Origin: Nautilus pompilius
Lineage: Eukaryota; Mollusca; Cephalopoda; Nautilida; Nautilidae
Reading direction: 5' to 3'
DNA length: 64,000 nucleotides
Assembly (NCBI GenBank): GCA_018389105.1
Contig: JACATO010000183.1
Coordinates: 53,011-117,010, forward strand
Shown piece after piece: positions 1 through 12,315 of the stretch. A program made the position numbers and the translations under genes. Numbering within the stretch: position 1 is the stretch's first letter; each line of letters opens with the position of its first letter. Below the pieces are notes generated by a model. That model made no database searches, was not told the origin of the DNA, and saw only the letters and a list, made by a program, of their open reading frames with translations.

Positions 1-560
1 AACAAACAAACAAAAACAATCATCGTGATTTTTAGCAGATCTCCTGACTCCAGCAACAACGCATTCGTCTGAGTCTGTGATTTGTTCTCATCGGAAGATT
101 TACCAGCAGTTGTCAGCCGGCCTCCAGGAGGCTGACCAAATGTAGCCCAGACTGAACAGTCGTCTGATTAATTCTGCACCGCTAAACAGAGCTGCCAGCT
201 TTGGGCCAGACAAACAACGCTCCAAATAAAGCAAGTTAAAACAAGAAGAAAAAAAAAGTTTGTTTCTTCTAAAACTCAAATATTTGTCTTTAAATTGTAC
301 CTCGGCTACACAATATTCCCACCGTCCACGGAGAGACTCTCGCTGTTCCACAATCGCCCTATAAAGATGCCCTCTTGTTATTTCTCATGGCGCTAAATGA
401 AGAACAGGCCAAGACAGGTATCTGTCCGGTGTATGCAGCAAACCCTCTTCACTTTTTCTGCTTAATAATTCCCCGATGCTGTCATTTTTATCTTGATGCC
501 GGTTAGAATTTTTCAATAACTAACTTCCGAACGGAATGTTTAGAAGCGATCACACATATC
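1..560. other. CpG-bearing unique sequence at the left edge
   Basis: This stretch has clearly more CpG than the following 40 kb, in ordinary complex sequence with no repeat or transposon that I recognise. On the minus strand a frame without an ATG stays open from about position 179 to the window edge and reads GQPPGGRLTTAGKSS. It could be part of an exon or 5' region of the next gene to the left, but I do not recognise the peptide and both splice ends are unclear. Confidence 0.3.
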
Positions 561-610
561 TATCGATAACAATTTAACAAAACTACAGTACCACCCAAAA
601 GTTGCAGTAA

Positions 611-636
611 CATATATATATATATATATATATATA
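611..636. repeat. (TA)n microsatellite
   Basis: A pure TA repeat of 13 units. A shorter TA run lies at about 715-730. Both sit at the left side of the decayed Tc1-like element. Confidence 0.9.
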
Positions 637-739
637 AATGCACAACAGGAAAATTGAGTGTTTATAGATTTTGAGTCATAGTATGTGATTTTAGAACAAA
701 TTAAGCAAACTGCAATATATATATATATTCTGCATATTC

Positions 740-1430
740 AGACTGGTTGAAAGAGAATTTGCTAAATGATCTGGCATATCCAACAAAGATGTGGTGTCTG
801 ATGAGTCTAGGTTTTCACATTTTGACAGTGATCATGTATGGATGTAACACAGTCTATCACAAATTTTCATTGAACCATCTGCAAACACAACAGAATATGG
901 TGGTCTGTCTGTCATAGTGTAGTGAATGAATTTGGTCACCAAATAGTCACAGCTGGTCTGCAAAAGAACTGTAGCTTCTTCCTGAAGCCTCAATATTCTC
1001 TGCAAGGGACGTTTATGTTTTGCTTATCTATGCCAATGGTCATGTCTAAAAGGGCAGTATTTTTATTTATAGGAGATGGAAGCCCATCTCACACTGCCTG
1101 CACAATGCAAGGATGGAAAAAGATTCAGGGGCTCAAACTCTGCCATGGTCTGGCCAATTACCAGATATGAACCTATTAAGCTTGTGGACCATTCTCAACT
1201 ATCCGTGCAAAAATGCCCCACAAACTCACTTTATGGGCCTCTATAACACTAGAGATGGGCTGTAATCCTGCAGACCAGGATTGCTGATCTCAGCCAAACA
1301 ATATCAGTATATATATATTTCTGCATTGGCCAAGGCAAAGAGCTGAAAGTATTACCCCCTCCCTGATATTTTAACAGTGTAATGTACAGTTCCATAATAA
1401 ACAAGTGTTGCTACAAATTTGGGTGTCTAT
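740..1430 (+). mobile_element. Decayed Tc1-like DNA transposon remnant
   Basis: Broken plus-strand frames resemble the catalytic half of a Tc1-family transposase. A SDESRFSHF segment near 800 matches the region of the first catalytic aspartate. A GDGSPSHTACTMQGWKK segment at about 1073-1125 matches the second aspartate region (family form QDGAPCHTA, followed by a W helix). Further downstream, short matches to the usual end of the domain appear in shifting frames. There are several stops and frame changes, so this is an old, dead copy. The ends are not well defined: a short similarity between about 583 and 1425 may be remains of terminal repeats. Confidence 0.5.
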
Positions 1431-2559
1431 TTACTTTTTTCGAATCTATATAGTTACCTCTAGGCTGAAGTTTTTAATAACAATTTTAAATATGTACACA
1501 AAATGTCCTTACAACAGTTCCAAATGCTCTCAGACCTCTACAGACAGATTTTAGATATGAAACAACCAGTCATCATCATCATTAGTAATCTGCCTATGCG
1601 CAGGTCTATGGCTCTGAGCCATATCAGGGAAATGAACAGGTGAAGTGGTTTCCCATTTACTTCTTCAACATATGATGTGAAATGAAAGAGCATACTAGAA
1701 AGCTTCATTGTGAAGTGTGGGAAGAAACCAAAAATCCTATACAACCAATACTGATCTCTAAAACTATTTCTAATAAATAGATATGGACATGTCCATACAC
1801 CAAGCTTTAAATGTAGCCAAAGACTAAATTATAGGGAAGGGGTATGTGGCCTCTTTACTTTTCAATGCTATATAATTTTATCTATGTATCTGATTCATCA
1901 GATTTACAGGCAATAAATGTTTTTAATTATATTAAAATATTTTCTGTATCCATGAGCAGTATAAGCTTTCTTTTTCTAGAGGTGCTGAAAAGTTTTAATA
2001 TTCTTATCTATTTTTAAGTGATTAATGGATAGTGCATATATTTACGGAGTAAAAATACCCACCACATTAACCCTCAATGGAGTCAGCAACCTTGGAATTG
2101 TTAAAGGCAGTTACATTTTACGGTAATCAGCTACAGACCCTAGAATAGCATTTCCATTTTTATTACATAATGCCAATGCCCTCAACACATGCATGCAAGC
2201 CTGATCACACATTTATGAAAAAAAGCTTGAATGCAGAAACAACCATTCAACCAGAATGGAACCCACTCCATTTAATTCTAGACCAGTGCCCCATTTAGAA
2301 GAGATTCTCAAATGTCAGAATGTTAATAGTTGCCAGATATAGCTTAGATGAATAATGGCCATAGTAGTGATTGGTCAAGCTGGTCATTCTAGATCTTACC
2401 CAAACTGAGCAATTACAACTTTCTACCTAAGCCTTGGACAGCCAAATGTTGGACCATGTTAATTTGTAGTTTTACTGTGATAACTGAACATGTGACTACA
2501 GGTTGTTTATTTCTCCTTTTGATCCCTTAAGGAAGTGGAAAAGCAGTCTTTAAAATATA
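1431..2559. other. Unassigned AT-rich sequence
   Basis: I see no gene or recognisable element. There are short simple-sequence runs, such as CAT repeats near 1573, and only short open frames. Confidence 0.4.
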
Positions 2560-4330
2560 GGGACATTCAATGATGTGAGAGCTGTTCACCTGGCTGTGGC
2601 ATAATTTTTTTTAGTTTGTGCATCAAGCAGAGCTAGGGGACTTGTTGATCTTGACAAATCTGCTGAATCTACATTTACAAAGCCAGGACTTTGGAACTGG
2701 AAGCAAACCTTAAAACAATTTGAAGCTCATCAGATGTCCAAGTCCAATCACTCTGCTGCATTGCAACTTGACATTAAGGCGGCTCATCCTATAAATGCAT
2801 AGCTCAAACACCAGAACTGAGAGCATCTGTTGTCATTTTTTTAGGCTGTCAAATACTTAACTAGGCAAGATATTCCAGCTGAGGAACATAGCTATCTACA
2901 GCAGTTATTGAATGTGCAATGTGAAATCCAGCCACACTTATACCATGACTGAAGTAGCAGCAAAACTACACCAGTTCAAACTGTTGTCATAACATTCTGC
3001 AACACTATCAAATATTTTCCATCATTGTTGATGGTACCATAGATATGCTGAACTGGAACCTTTATACAAGGGTGCTATGAATACAATGGCAAAACAAGGG
3101 GAAGGTACAGCTAAGCTCACTACTGATGATCTGAAAATATTTGTTGCCTCTTCCCAGTCTTAGCAGACCTGTGATGGAGTTAGAAATGTCAGGAATAAAT
3201 AAAGACTGCCCAAGAACCACCACATCCTTTATGTTCACTGTGGTCCCAACTCACTCACTCAATCTGTTTCGTTTTGTAATGATGTTTGATGTTATGGGGA
3301 CACTGAAAGAGCTAATATCTTCTGTCAGCAAAAGCAAAACAGCTATTTCAAAAATCTGCATTGGCAATAATGGTAATTCTGGTACGTCACTTAAGATACC
3401 AACAATGCACCTTACAAGATGGCTAACAAGGCTGAAAATGATAAATGCTGAGATCAATAAATATCACTTTGTTTTGGATCTTCACCAAATTGATGGTGAT
3501 GTTGATGCAAGGTAAAGCTCAGACCAGTAAGAGCCAATAGCCTATCCAAGCAATTGAGTAAAAATGCTGCTCTGTTCTGGACAAGAATATCTTTCAAATC
3601 ATAGAATTTGGTTGCTTTTTACAGGGATGAAATTGTACAGTATCAGACATATTATGGCTGAGAGATACACAATGCAAGCAACTAAAGAGTCTGTGGACTG
3701 AATAAGCTCTGTCATCTTTGGAGGTAGAAAATCTGGGTGAGAAGTGACTCAAGAACAATCAGCCTCCAAAGAATGAGACACATGCCAAAGAAATTATCAA
3801 ATGAGTCAATTCCTATACAGTTGCATAATTGCAACACCAGAGTAATATTTTTAATAACAGATCTTTGCTGCTGTGGACATGACAAACCAAGAAATGGAAA
3901 GATATAATAGCACTAAGTAGTAGGGCATATCAGTTGCTTTGCTAACTTGAGTTCTCCTATATGAAGATGCCAAAGAAATCAAATCATATCCAGAACTCAA
4001 TGATAAGCTAATCCATCAAAAATGAAACATTTCCATATCTCAGCAATGTACAGAATGCATTACAAAATCTCACCTGGTGAAGCAAGTGCTCTTCAGCCAA
4101 GTGGAAACCATATGCTGGATGTTATTAGTGGTTTCTGCTTCATCAGAATACAGGTTTAGTAAACTGAAGTTAAACAAATGGCTTTGAAATATAACTGGCC
4201 AATGCAGTTTGAACTATGTTGCTGTTGTCATACCCGACAACACTGGTATCAGTGACATTGCTAAACAGTTCATGTCATCAAATACAATATATAGAGATAC
4301 ATTTGGTGAATACATTGTAAAACCTTCAGT
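2560..4330 (+). mobile_element. Decayed hAT-family transposase (DUF4371 / ZMYM-type)
   Basis: Plus-strand fragments in changing frames follow the order of the hAT transposases with a DUF4371 domain. A region near 3010-3045 reads like the FS(I/V)IVDGT motif holding the first catalytic aspartate. CDGVRNVR near 3172 matches the C(Y/D)GA-N-M segment, and YVHC near 3233 matches the conserved histidine-cysteine segment before the NL helix. Sequence after 3500 has weaker similarity to the rest of such genes. Many stops interrupt the frames. I did not find terminal repeats. A minus-strand open frame over 3251-3457 is the antisense of this element. Confidence 0.55.
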
Positions 4331-5038
4331 TACTTCCTAATCTTTCTGTTGGCTATTATGCTGCAATGCTACAAAATGTTTGATGGTAAATATTTTGAAA
4401 TAAGAAAATAATATTCATACCCCATCTTTCCTTTTCCTTCTTGGAAGTTTAAATTCACTACCACTTGAAATTAGAGCTATACAAACATTTTATTAAGCAT
4501 CTTCAAATAATAAATTATAATATTTTATTTATAGAGGTTTTCATGAATCAGCCCTTTCAGTAGATTTTAGGGTTGATGCAAGATTCCCCCCCCCCCACAA
4601 CCATGGCTTGGAAAATGTAACACTAATCCTGTTTCCCTAATTTCTTCCTTTGAAACTCATCACAATCTTGAGTTTTGTTGTATTTACATTCTTACTTGTT
4701 GAAATAAATAAATTAATGGAAAGGAAATATTGCACAAATTGTGTGATCTGCTTGGTCGCAATAGTGCAAGCACATCATCCGTGACTGATATGTATAATAC
4801 TACTCTTTTGTACATAGTTATTAATGTAGTAGAAAAATTACCAATAGTCTGTCTCGATTAAGTATCCCTGACCACTTGAGACATGGTTTAGCTTCTTAAT
4901 GTAACCTTACAGTCTGTATTTAGTCAGCATGTTACAGTTAATTTATAGTTCCTTTTCAGTCTTTCATTTTGATGACAATAAACATCATTACAAAAACTGT
5001 AATATTTATTTACAGACACTTCACTGTGATTAAGTGTA

Positions 5039-6102
5039 GGGGAGACTAGGGCTAGTTGTTACAGCACCATTAATTCCTAATTAAATATTATATACCATAG
5101 CTGAAATATTGAGAACAATTGTTGTTATTAAAAGTTATGACAAAATAATACATACAGCTTCAGCAAAATTTAAAACATTTCCTTCTGTCATAGGTAGGTA
5201 GTAACATCACAATCATATACAAATAGTTATTTTTGTTTTGCACCAAACTGGATAAAACCCTTTAAGTACAACTTCAACATTGTCCCTATAAAGGCTGGCA
5301 GCTTCAGGTACTCTGAAAATAAAGCTGGATGGTGCTTTGTGAAACTGCCCGACCTATCTGGTCCAGCACACTTGTTAACATACTGCAAATATGGAGCTTT
5401 GATGTTATATCTTTTACCTGGCTCAAAAGCAAATACCTTTAGGTTCTTAGGGGATAATCCAAAGAAAATCTTTGACACATTGTTTGCAGTTTCCTATTTA
5501 TTTTATTTCTATAAATAGGGTCTAGGCTCTACAAACTAATGTAGCTGAATTATTTAAAGTTGGAGCATTAGGAAATGGGGAAGATTAAAGACATTAAATT
5601 CTTACCAAAGTAATTTCATTTTAACTTTCTCTTTTCAGGATATTGGAATTTTATGAACCATCAAGATCAACAACAAAACAAAAATGGTGCCCTTATTGTT
5701 TTGATTTGACTATGAGAACTCTATTAGTATTTAATTCAAACCATCTAAACAAATGTCATATATAATAATTTACTGACTAGAATACTAATGTACTTTTTAT
5801 TATAACTACAGCATTGTACATGGTCTGATCACGTTATCTCAATGCAATACAGTGCCAAAACACCAAATGTCAAAATATTTGAGCCCCACAGGCAAAAAAA
5901 CAAAATTTCTTAACAGGCAAATAATCACTTTTACAGTGTAAATATAGAACCACACCCATTGTGAGGAATATCAGTGAGCTTTCTCCTAATTAATTACTAG
6001 AAATGTATTTCCACAGGGCATAAACACTGCCAAAATCTTGCACTTATTTACAAAACAGTCAGAGTTACAACCTACCCCTGTTGATCAACTCCAGCCTCCC
6101 CT
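5039..6102 (-). mobile_element. Pogo/Tigger-like transposon, internally reduced
   Basis: A minus-strand frame at 5227-5485 carries the second half of a CENP-B-type DNA-binding domain: GLSPKNLKVFAFEPGKRYNIK, then AGPDRSGSFTKHHPALF. This lines up with the pogo-family pattern GLTP-D-R--AYE-A--N-IKVP and AG-DW--GFLKRHP-LS. The left end begins with GGGGAGACTAGGGCTAGTTG after a TA. The right end, read on the other strand, begins with GGGGAGGCTGGAGTTGATC, an imperfect inverted repeat. The catalytic domain is missing, and at about 1.06 kb the copy is too short to be complete. Confidence 0.55.
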
Positions 6103-9040
6103 GCTTGTTCAAATCTCTTGATAATATCACTCACTTAGACCACTACTCAACGATCAGCCTAAACTCAAGTTTTGCTTTTATATTTTTAATCTTAATAACC
6201 TAAATGCTCTAACTCTGTAAGCATTCTTACTTTTCAAGCTGGTTCTTTTTTTATATAGACATACACACCTTTTATATAGCTGTTTCCTTATAATTCTCTT
6301 TATCCTGGAAAAAGTTTCCTACATATTATGACCCCCTATAGCACTATTTACCAAGAATGCATCCTGAGTGCTACAAGAGGTATTCCTGCACTGAAAACTT
6401 TCTAACAAGTCTTCCCTAAATAAAGCAAACATTTCTATTGCTGTGGAGTATTTAATTCTCTTGTGGTTTTCAGTTTCTGCCAATCTTTCCAACTTGCTCA
6501 AGTCCTCTATTTTTTCAACTGATAGTCATATATTAATCTGTCACAAGAAAAAAGGAAAAACTGTTTCAAAACTGAAAGCATAATTGCAGGTGTTTACATT
6601 TAGTTTTATAATTTTCAGGACAATATAAAAAAAAATATTCATGAGAATTTGGTTAAAAAGCTTTTTCAATTTGTGAGCTACTTTGATTCAATGATGCATC
6701 GCCAGTTGTGATACAACGGATAGGGTTCCACTCCACCATTATCTTGAAATATTGCACTATCATGTTATGGTCAGCTGAATAAAGTGGCTTCAGTAATTAG
6801 TTTTAATTTTTGTTGCAGAAACTTCTAAATACAAACACAAAATCACTCTAAAGTAGGTCAAAACAAAACTCATTCTTCCCAAGTATTTTAGGTTTTTGCC
6901 ATACATATATACACGTTTAAAGCTGTGGATAGTAGTTATTAACCCCCTTTTAGCCTAGCCTTGTAGTCAGTTATCACACAACTCATGTTACGATTAAGAG
7001 TACAAAAGTTCATTCTAGAATCTGAATATTAAGATATTACAACCCCCCACCCACAAAGTCATCTACAACTCACTCCCGTCCCATAACCCATAGGTCGTTG
7101 GGGCACCTCATGTCTCTAGGGCATTTTACAACTGGCAGAGCCCATCCTTCTCCAGGTTGAGAGTCAGGGTGAATGCAACTAAACTACATGATACAATTTC
7201 TCTAAAATTATCAACTTTCTCTATGCTTTCAAGCATTTTTCTAAGGTAAGAATAATTTGCTATCATTAAAATATATTAGTTTTTTTGGTGGGGGGGAGGG
7301 TGTTATTTAAAATGACAAAGGCTGAAAATTCATTTATAGAATAATATTTGCAAAGATATATTAGATAAATATATTTTTGAAGTACTACTCACTTTTACAG
7401 AATTAGTTACAAAAAATTTTTTTTAAATCTCTAATTTTGTTGTTGCTAGTTTAAGATGACCTCTTAATGTATATTTAAGATATTAAAATTATTTTTCTTT
7501 AAAACACTAACAAATCTAAAATGTTTGGAAAAAATTATTAAATGAAAAAGTTCACAAAAGATCAGGTAGCTCTGCATTATTTTCCAACATCTGTGATGTT
7601 ACTTCCCCCATATTCTTACTACATTACTATTGTTAAGATTTTCAAATTTCAAGCTGTATTTAAAGTTAGACAACTCTTTGTATGGACTATCCAAAGGAAA
7701 CTGTTTGTCCAAACAAAAGTTTCAATGAGCTAATTTCCTTTCATAATTATCAAATAGCAGTCACTTAATTAATCATGAATAGTAAGTGGATTTACTTCTA
7801 ATTACACTTAGCCAGACTGCACTTTTTGGCTTTTTCCTGGTAATAAAATTGGAATCTACTTCAAATCCAGCCCTATCATTGACAGAAAATGCTTCATTTT
7901 CATAGTTCTACCATTCAAAGAATGTCAAAGCGGTACAACATAAACACAAAGACAAATAGGATTTGAGATACAATCAACAAAACTAGCAATTGTAAGTTGT
8001 CAGAAGTACTTTAATTTCTTTATAAATTTTTGGTTAAGCCAATTCAGAAGCATGACATACATTTGCGAAATCTGCTTCATTAAGAGGTTATCAGCGTCTT
8101 GAAAAAGTCCAAACCATTCTACCTGAATGATAAAAGATATGAATAATTAGATGTTACCATAGTTTTCTGCACCAATGTTATTGATGGTTCACAATATTTT
8201 GTTAGGGAAAAACACATCAATAGTTTTTTTTTAATTTCAGCTGACAATAATGTTAAATGGGACTCTTGCTAAAACTTAACAAATATCAGACTGTTATTTT
8301 CTTTTTAGCCAGTTTGTTTTGGATTCATGGACTGCTTGGTCAAGCAGAATTGTTGAAGCTGGCAGTCTAAAGCATTTTGGGAACATGTAAGATGACCATT
8401 TTTGGGCACCAAGTGGCTCCGTATAAATTATGAATTTCTGCCACTCTGATTTACTTTATAACTATATCAACACTATAAAAGTAAGCCATTGCTATTTTGA
8501 GGCTCTCTAAGAAAAATTTTGGTTTGATTAATGCTGCTTAATAAATCTGACAAATTCCTTCAAAAACTTCCATCTTATTTCTTTGTAACCAAATGTCATA
8601 CATTGCATAGCAATAAACTAGAGCAGCAGAAAACCACTTTATTGTCATTCTGAAATGAAATGTTTACCTTCTAACATCCAAATTTCAGTGTAACTCTTCT
8701 TCAAAGAGACCAGTGTATTTGTTGTAAAATAAAGTAGCATGAAGCAGAAAGTGCAGTGTAAAAATGCACTACAGAGAGACAGACTTGTTTTGTAGCTTTG
8801 AAGAGATGCAATGTCTCACTAATGCTTAATAATCCAAAAAGTGTTCTAATACAAGTATCCAGGTTAGTTATAATGAATGCACAAGGTTTTTATTTACTTA
8901 CTAGCTAGGGTATCTAGTGCTGCATGGGAAAAAATGGCTTTTATAAAAAAAGTTTTACATCAATTTTAAAAACAGAAATTTTATTTGTTAAAACAATCAA
9001 TCATTGAATGAACATTGAATTGATGCTAATGATACATTTC
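6103..9040. other. Intergenic AT-rich sequence, nothing recognised
   Basis: No exon, RNA gene or transposase could be supported. A more complex patch at 7050-7190 with C-rich runs may be an old dispersed repeat, but I cannot name a family. Confidence 0.4.
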
Positions 9041-9390
9041 TTAACATTCTATAAGCTGTACACTTAAATTCACTTTGTTCCATAAGGGCCTCTTTATAGA
9101 CAATGTTTTTAGTTTTTCCTTGAGGTGAAAAGCAAAACAGATTTTTGTTTTAGCCAACTCTTGAGCATCCAGCATACAGTTGTCCATGGGGAAATAGGGA
9201 CCATCCAAATCGAGGCCAACAACTTTCAATGATTGGCCCTGTGCTTTATTGATGGTCATAACAAAGCTGAATTTTACAGGGAACTGGATTCTCTTGAATT
9301 CAAAGAGAATGAGGCCAGACCCTGGTCCTGCCTTTGATCCTAAGGTAGTACCTTCATTATAATTTAAAGCTGCTAGGTCACCTGATAAGT
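9041..9390 (-). mobile_element. Helitron helicase (Pif1-like) C-terminal remnant
   Basis: Read on the minus strand, this encodes the end of a Pif1-family helicase as carried by Helitrons. FEFKRIQFPVKFSFVMTINK leads into AQGQSLKVVGLDL; these match the conserved RRQFPVK-AFAMTINKAQGQ helicase motif and the strand that follows it. The usual VALSR segment is replaced by an unrelated tail and the frame ends at 9041. Only the last part of a protein of over 1,000 residues is present. It lies about 500 bp downstream of the FIRRM stop codon and in the same orientation. A host Pif1 gene is unlikely, because no other helicase motifs are nearby. Confidence 0.65.
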
Positions 9391-9617
9391 GCAGTAAACT
9401 AAGTATAATCTATAAGGCTTTTGAAAAGCTGCCTTTGCTGGCCTCAAAACAGCCTTCAAGGCCAACATGTGGGTACCTTAAAACCAAGCACAGATTCTGA
9501 AGTACCTACACCAAAAATCTGGGGGCTCTAGGGGCTATGGTTTGGCCATGAAAGAGTAACAAATAAACAAACACTTGAAAAATGTATTAGGTTTTTTTGT
9601 CGACAAAAAATGAGATC

Positions 9618-9623
9618 TTTATT
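9618..9623 (-). promoter_or_regulatory. Candidate polyadenylation signal for FIRRM
   Basis: AATAAA on the minus strand, about 310 nt past the FIRRM stop codon. The motif is common in AT-rich DNA, so this is only the nearest plausible candidate. Confidence 0.3.
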
Positions 9624-9932
9624 TTTCTCTTTAAAAATTTTCAAACATAAATAGGAACAGTTATTTTAATAAAAATATGTCCCAGGCTTTAGAATAAATA
9701 GTAAACATAAAACAAAACTAATATTCTGTATACACAGGAAACCATCCTTTAAACAAAGACCCCCCCCCAGATTTTAATAATGATTCATCATCAAAACTTG
9801 GACATGATGCAGCTTAGATCTCAGAGAACTAAACCAATGTATTTGGTGGTCCTGTTATGTCAATGGATCTTTTGTGTGTGTGTGTGTGAGATATATATAT
9901 ATATGCATGCCAGAAATATCAAAATACATCAG

Positions 9933-12282
9933 TCAACCTTTCTGGTCCAAAAAGCTATCCAGCTGCTGCTTGAAGGACCGCATGGATGACACAATTGAAT
10001 CTGGAATAGAAGCATTCTGTCTTTGGATGCTGCAAAGCTTGTCCATACCATACTGAAACGATTCTACTATTTTTTTACATTCATCAACACACAAAGGATC
10101 TTCCAATGTTTTCTGAAAAATAAAAGAAGCTGTAATTATTGTAGTTTTATATTTAGAACATGTGTCAGGGTTTTGTTTTTGTTGGAAAACTTTATGCAGA
10201 ATACAATTTTCTTGCTTACAAAAAACCTGAAGGAGATAAATAAGCCTAGTTTTAAGGTCTACATTTCTTGAGAGAAAAACATTGCTCATTTACATAAGTA
10301 GCACCACTGCATTTAAGAAACTTTGTAATATAAAATCATTTTAGCCAATGCAGTGCCTGCTACAGCTGTCAAAATCTACATTTTTGACCTGCATAAAGTT
10401 GCTGCTGCTTTTTATTTTCATAGGACTGTTTGCAAAAGAGAGAGAAAAACCAGCACTCACATAAAATTACGAAAACAAAAAGTGAAACAGTAAACAAAAA
10501 AAGAATTTAAAAAATGTTAACAATTAATCAGAACTAGATCAAAATAATTTTGATAAATCACACAATAATGATGTAGTTATGGAATTTGTGCACCGTGCAA
10601 TATTTACTGATATATTCTGTAGTGAGATAGGTTTTAAAGATTTTCTTGCTTGTAATCTTCACAGGATATACTTTTTAGATCTTTAACCAGCTAAATTATT
10701 TAACAAAATGTTGGTTTAGGGGTTAAAGGCCAGTCATCATATTTAAAGGTATCAATTCAATCATACTCCTATTTACAGAATGATAAAATTCATCCTGCAT
10801 TCAAAGAAAAAATAAATCCTATACAGAAAGAGAGATAAAAATAAATAGTAGAAAAACAGGTATAAAAGCAATACTTGTCCTTTAACCCTATACTCACAAA
10901 AAATGCCATTGGGATTTTATTTCGGGAGTGTTGCAAGGGTTAAAGTACTGAAAATATTTTCCAGCATAAATTGTCTTTTTTTTTTAAAATTCTGTACTTT
11001 TAAAATATGCATTTTGTGAATAAATTGTTACATCATCTGTCAGTCTGCATAATTTGTCACAATGAACATCGAGTCCCAATCACTATGAAGCACAGTTTAT
11101 ACAATTTGATAATCTGCAATTTTTATCACAGATGTTACCTAGTAAGTGTTCTGATTAATCAGAATAACTGATAATTAGTAATCATGTGACCAAACACTAA
11201 TTAACAAAAGCTTTCACATTTATAAAGAAAAGAAAACCTTAAATCCAGAAGCAATAACATGTTGTCAGACGAAGCAGCTCTGGAAATCCGATGCACAGTA
11301 AATCATATATTTATTTTTCTTTTCTATTTTTCCATCAAAGGACAAGTCCAGTCCAGTCTATTTTAGCTTTTCAAATAAATTCCAAGCAATGTCTGTTTAA
11401 AAGTAAATAAACTAATTACAATCAATTGTTGATTGGTTTGGATGAACAAATCACCAGAACTTTAAATGATAAATGAATCCTTTCTGGAACCACAGTTGTG
11501 TAGAGTATGCTATTAAGTCATCTACAATGTACACTTAGCAGTTCATAAAATACTTAAAATACTTGTGGTCAGAATCTTGATAGACATGCACAAGTTTCAA
11601 TAACTCCAACAAATACTATAGACATCTATTAGTTAATTACCACAAATGCTAGAAATTGGTGCTATTTTGCAGACAAATCAATAAAGCTAGAAGTGAATTT
11701 TAACAATGACTAAAACTGTTCTTTCTTGCAGCAGCCTTATTTTACTCAGCAAGATTACAAAGATCAGCTGACCAGCACTTAACATTTTCACTTTATCACC
11801 CAGAAAAATTGTATTTAAAAAAAAAACATACTGATCAATCAAGGACTAGCCTAACTAGCAGAAATTGTTAGCATGCATTGATAAACCTGAGCAAGTTTGT
11901 TCGTTTGCGAATGTTAATTTCAGAAAACATCTCATGACAAAATGTTTAGAACTAGATAAAAATAAGTGATCTGACTTCAGGACAAGGCATGGAATGAGAT
12001 CACATGGCACTAGAAACAATTGCCAACATAAAATGTCTAATGCACTCCAACTTCCAATGAGCTAGTGAAAGTCACCTACTATAACTCCTCTGTTTAGCTG
12101 TGGGAAGAAACAACACCAACAGACTGGCACAGAAAAGCAAGAAACCATATCAAGGAAGATTCACCAAACTGAGTCATAATACCAACCAAGGATTGAATCC
12201 AAAAAACACATCAACATCCTTAAAATGTAAATTTTAAAAATATATCTAAAAATTAAAATAGAATTCATTCTTGTAGATACTA

Positions 12283-12315
<33 letters not shown>

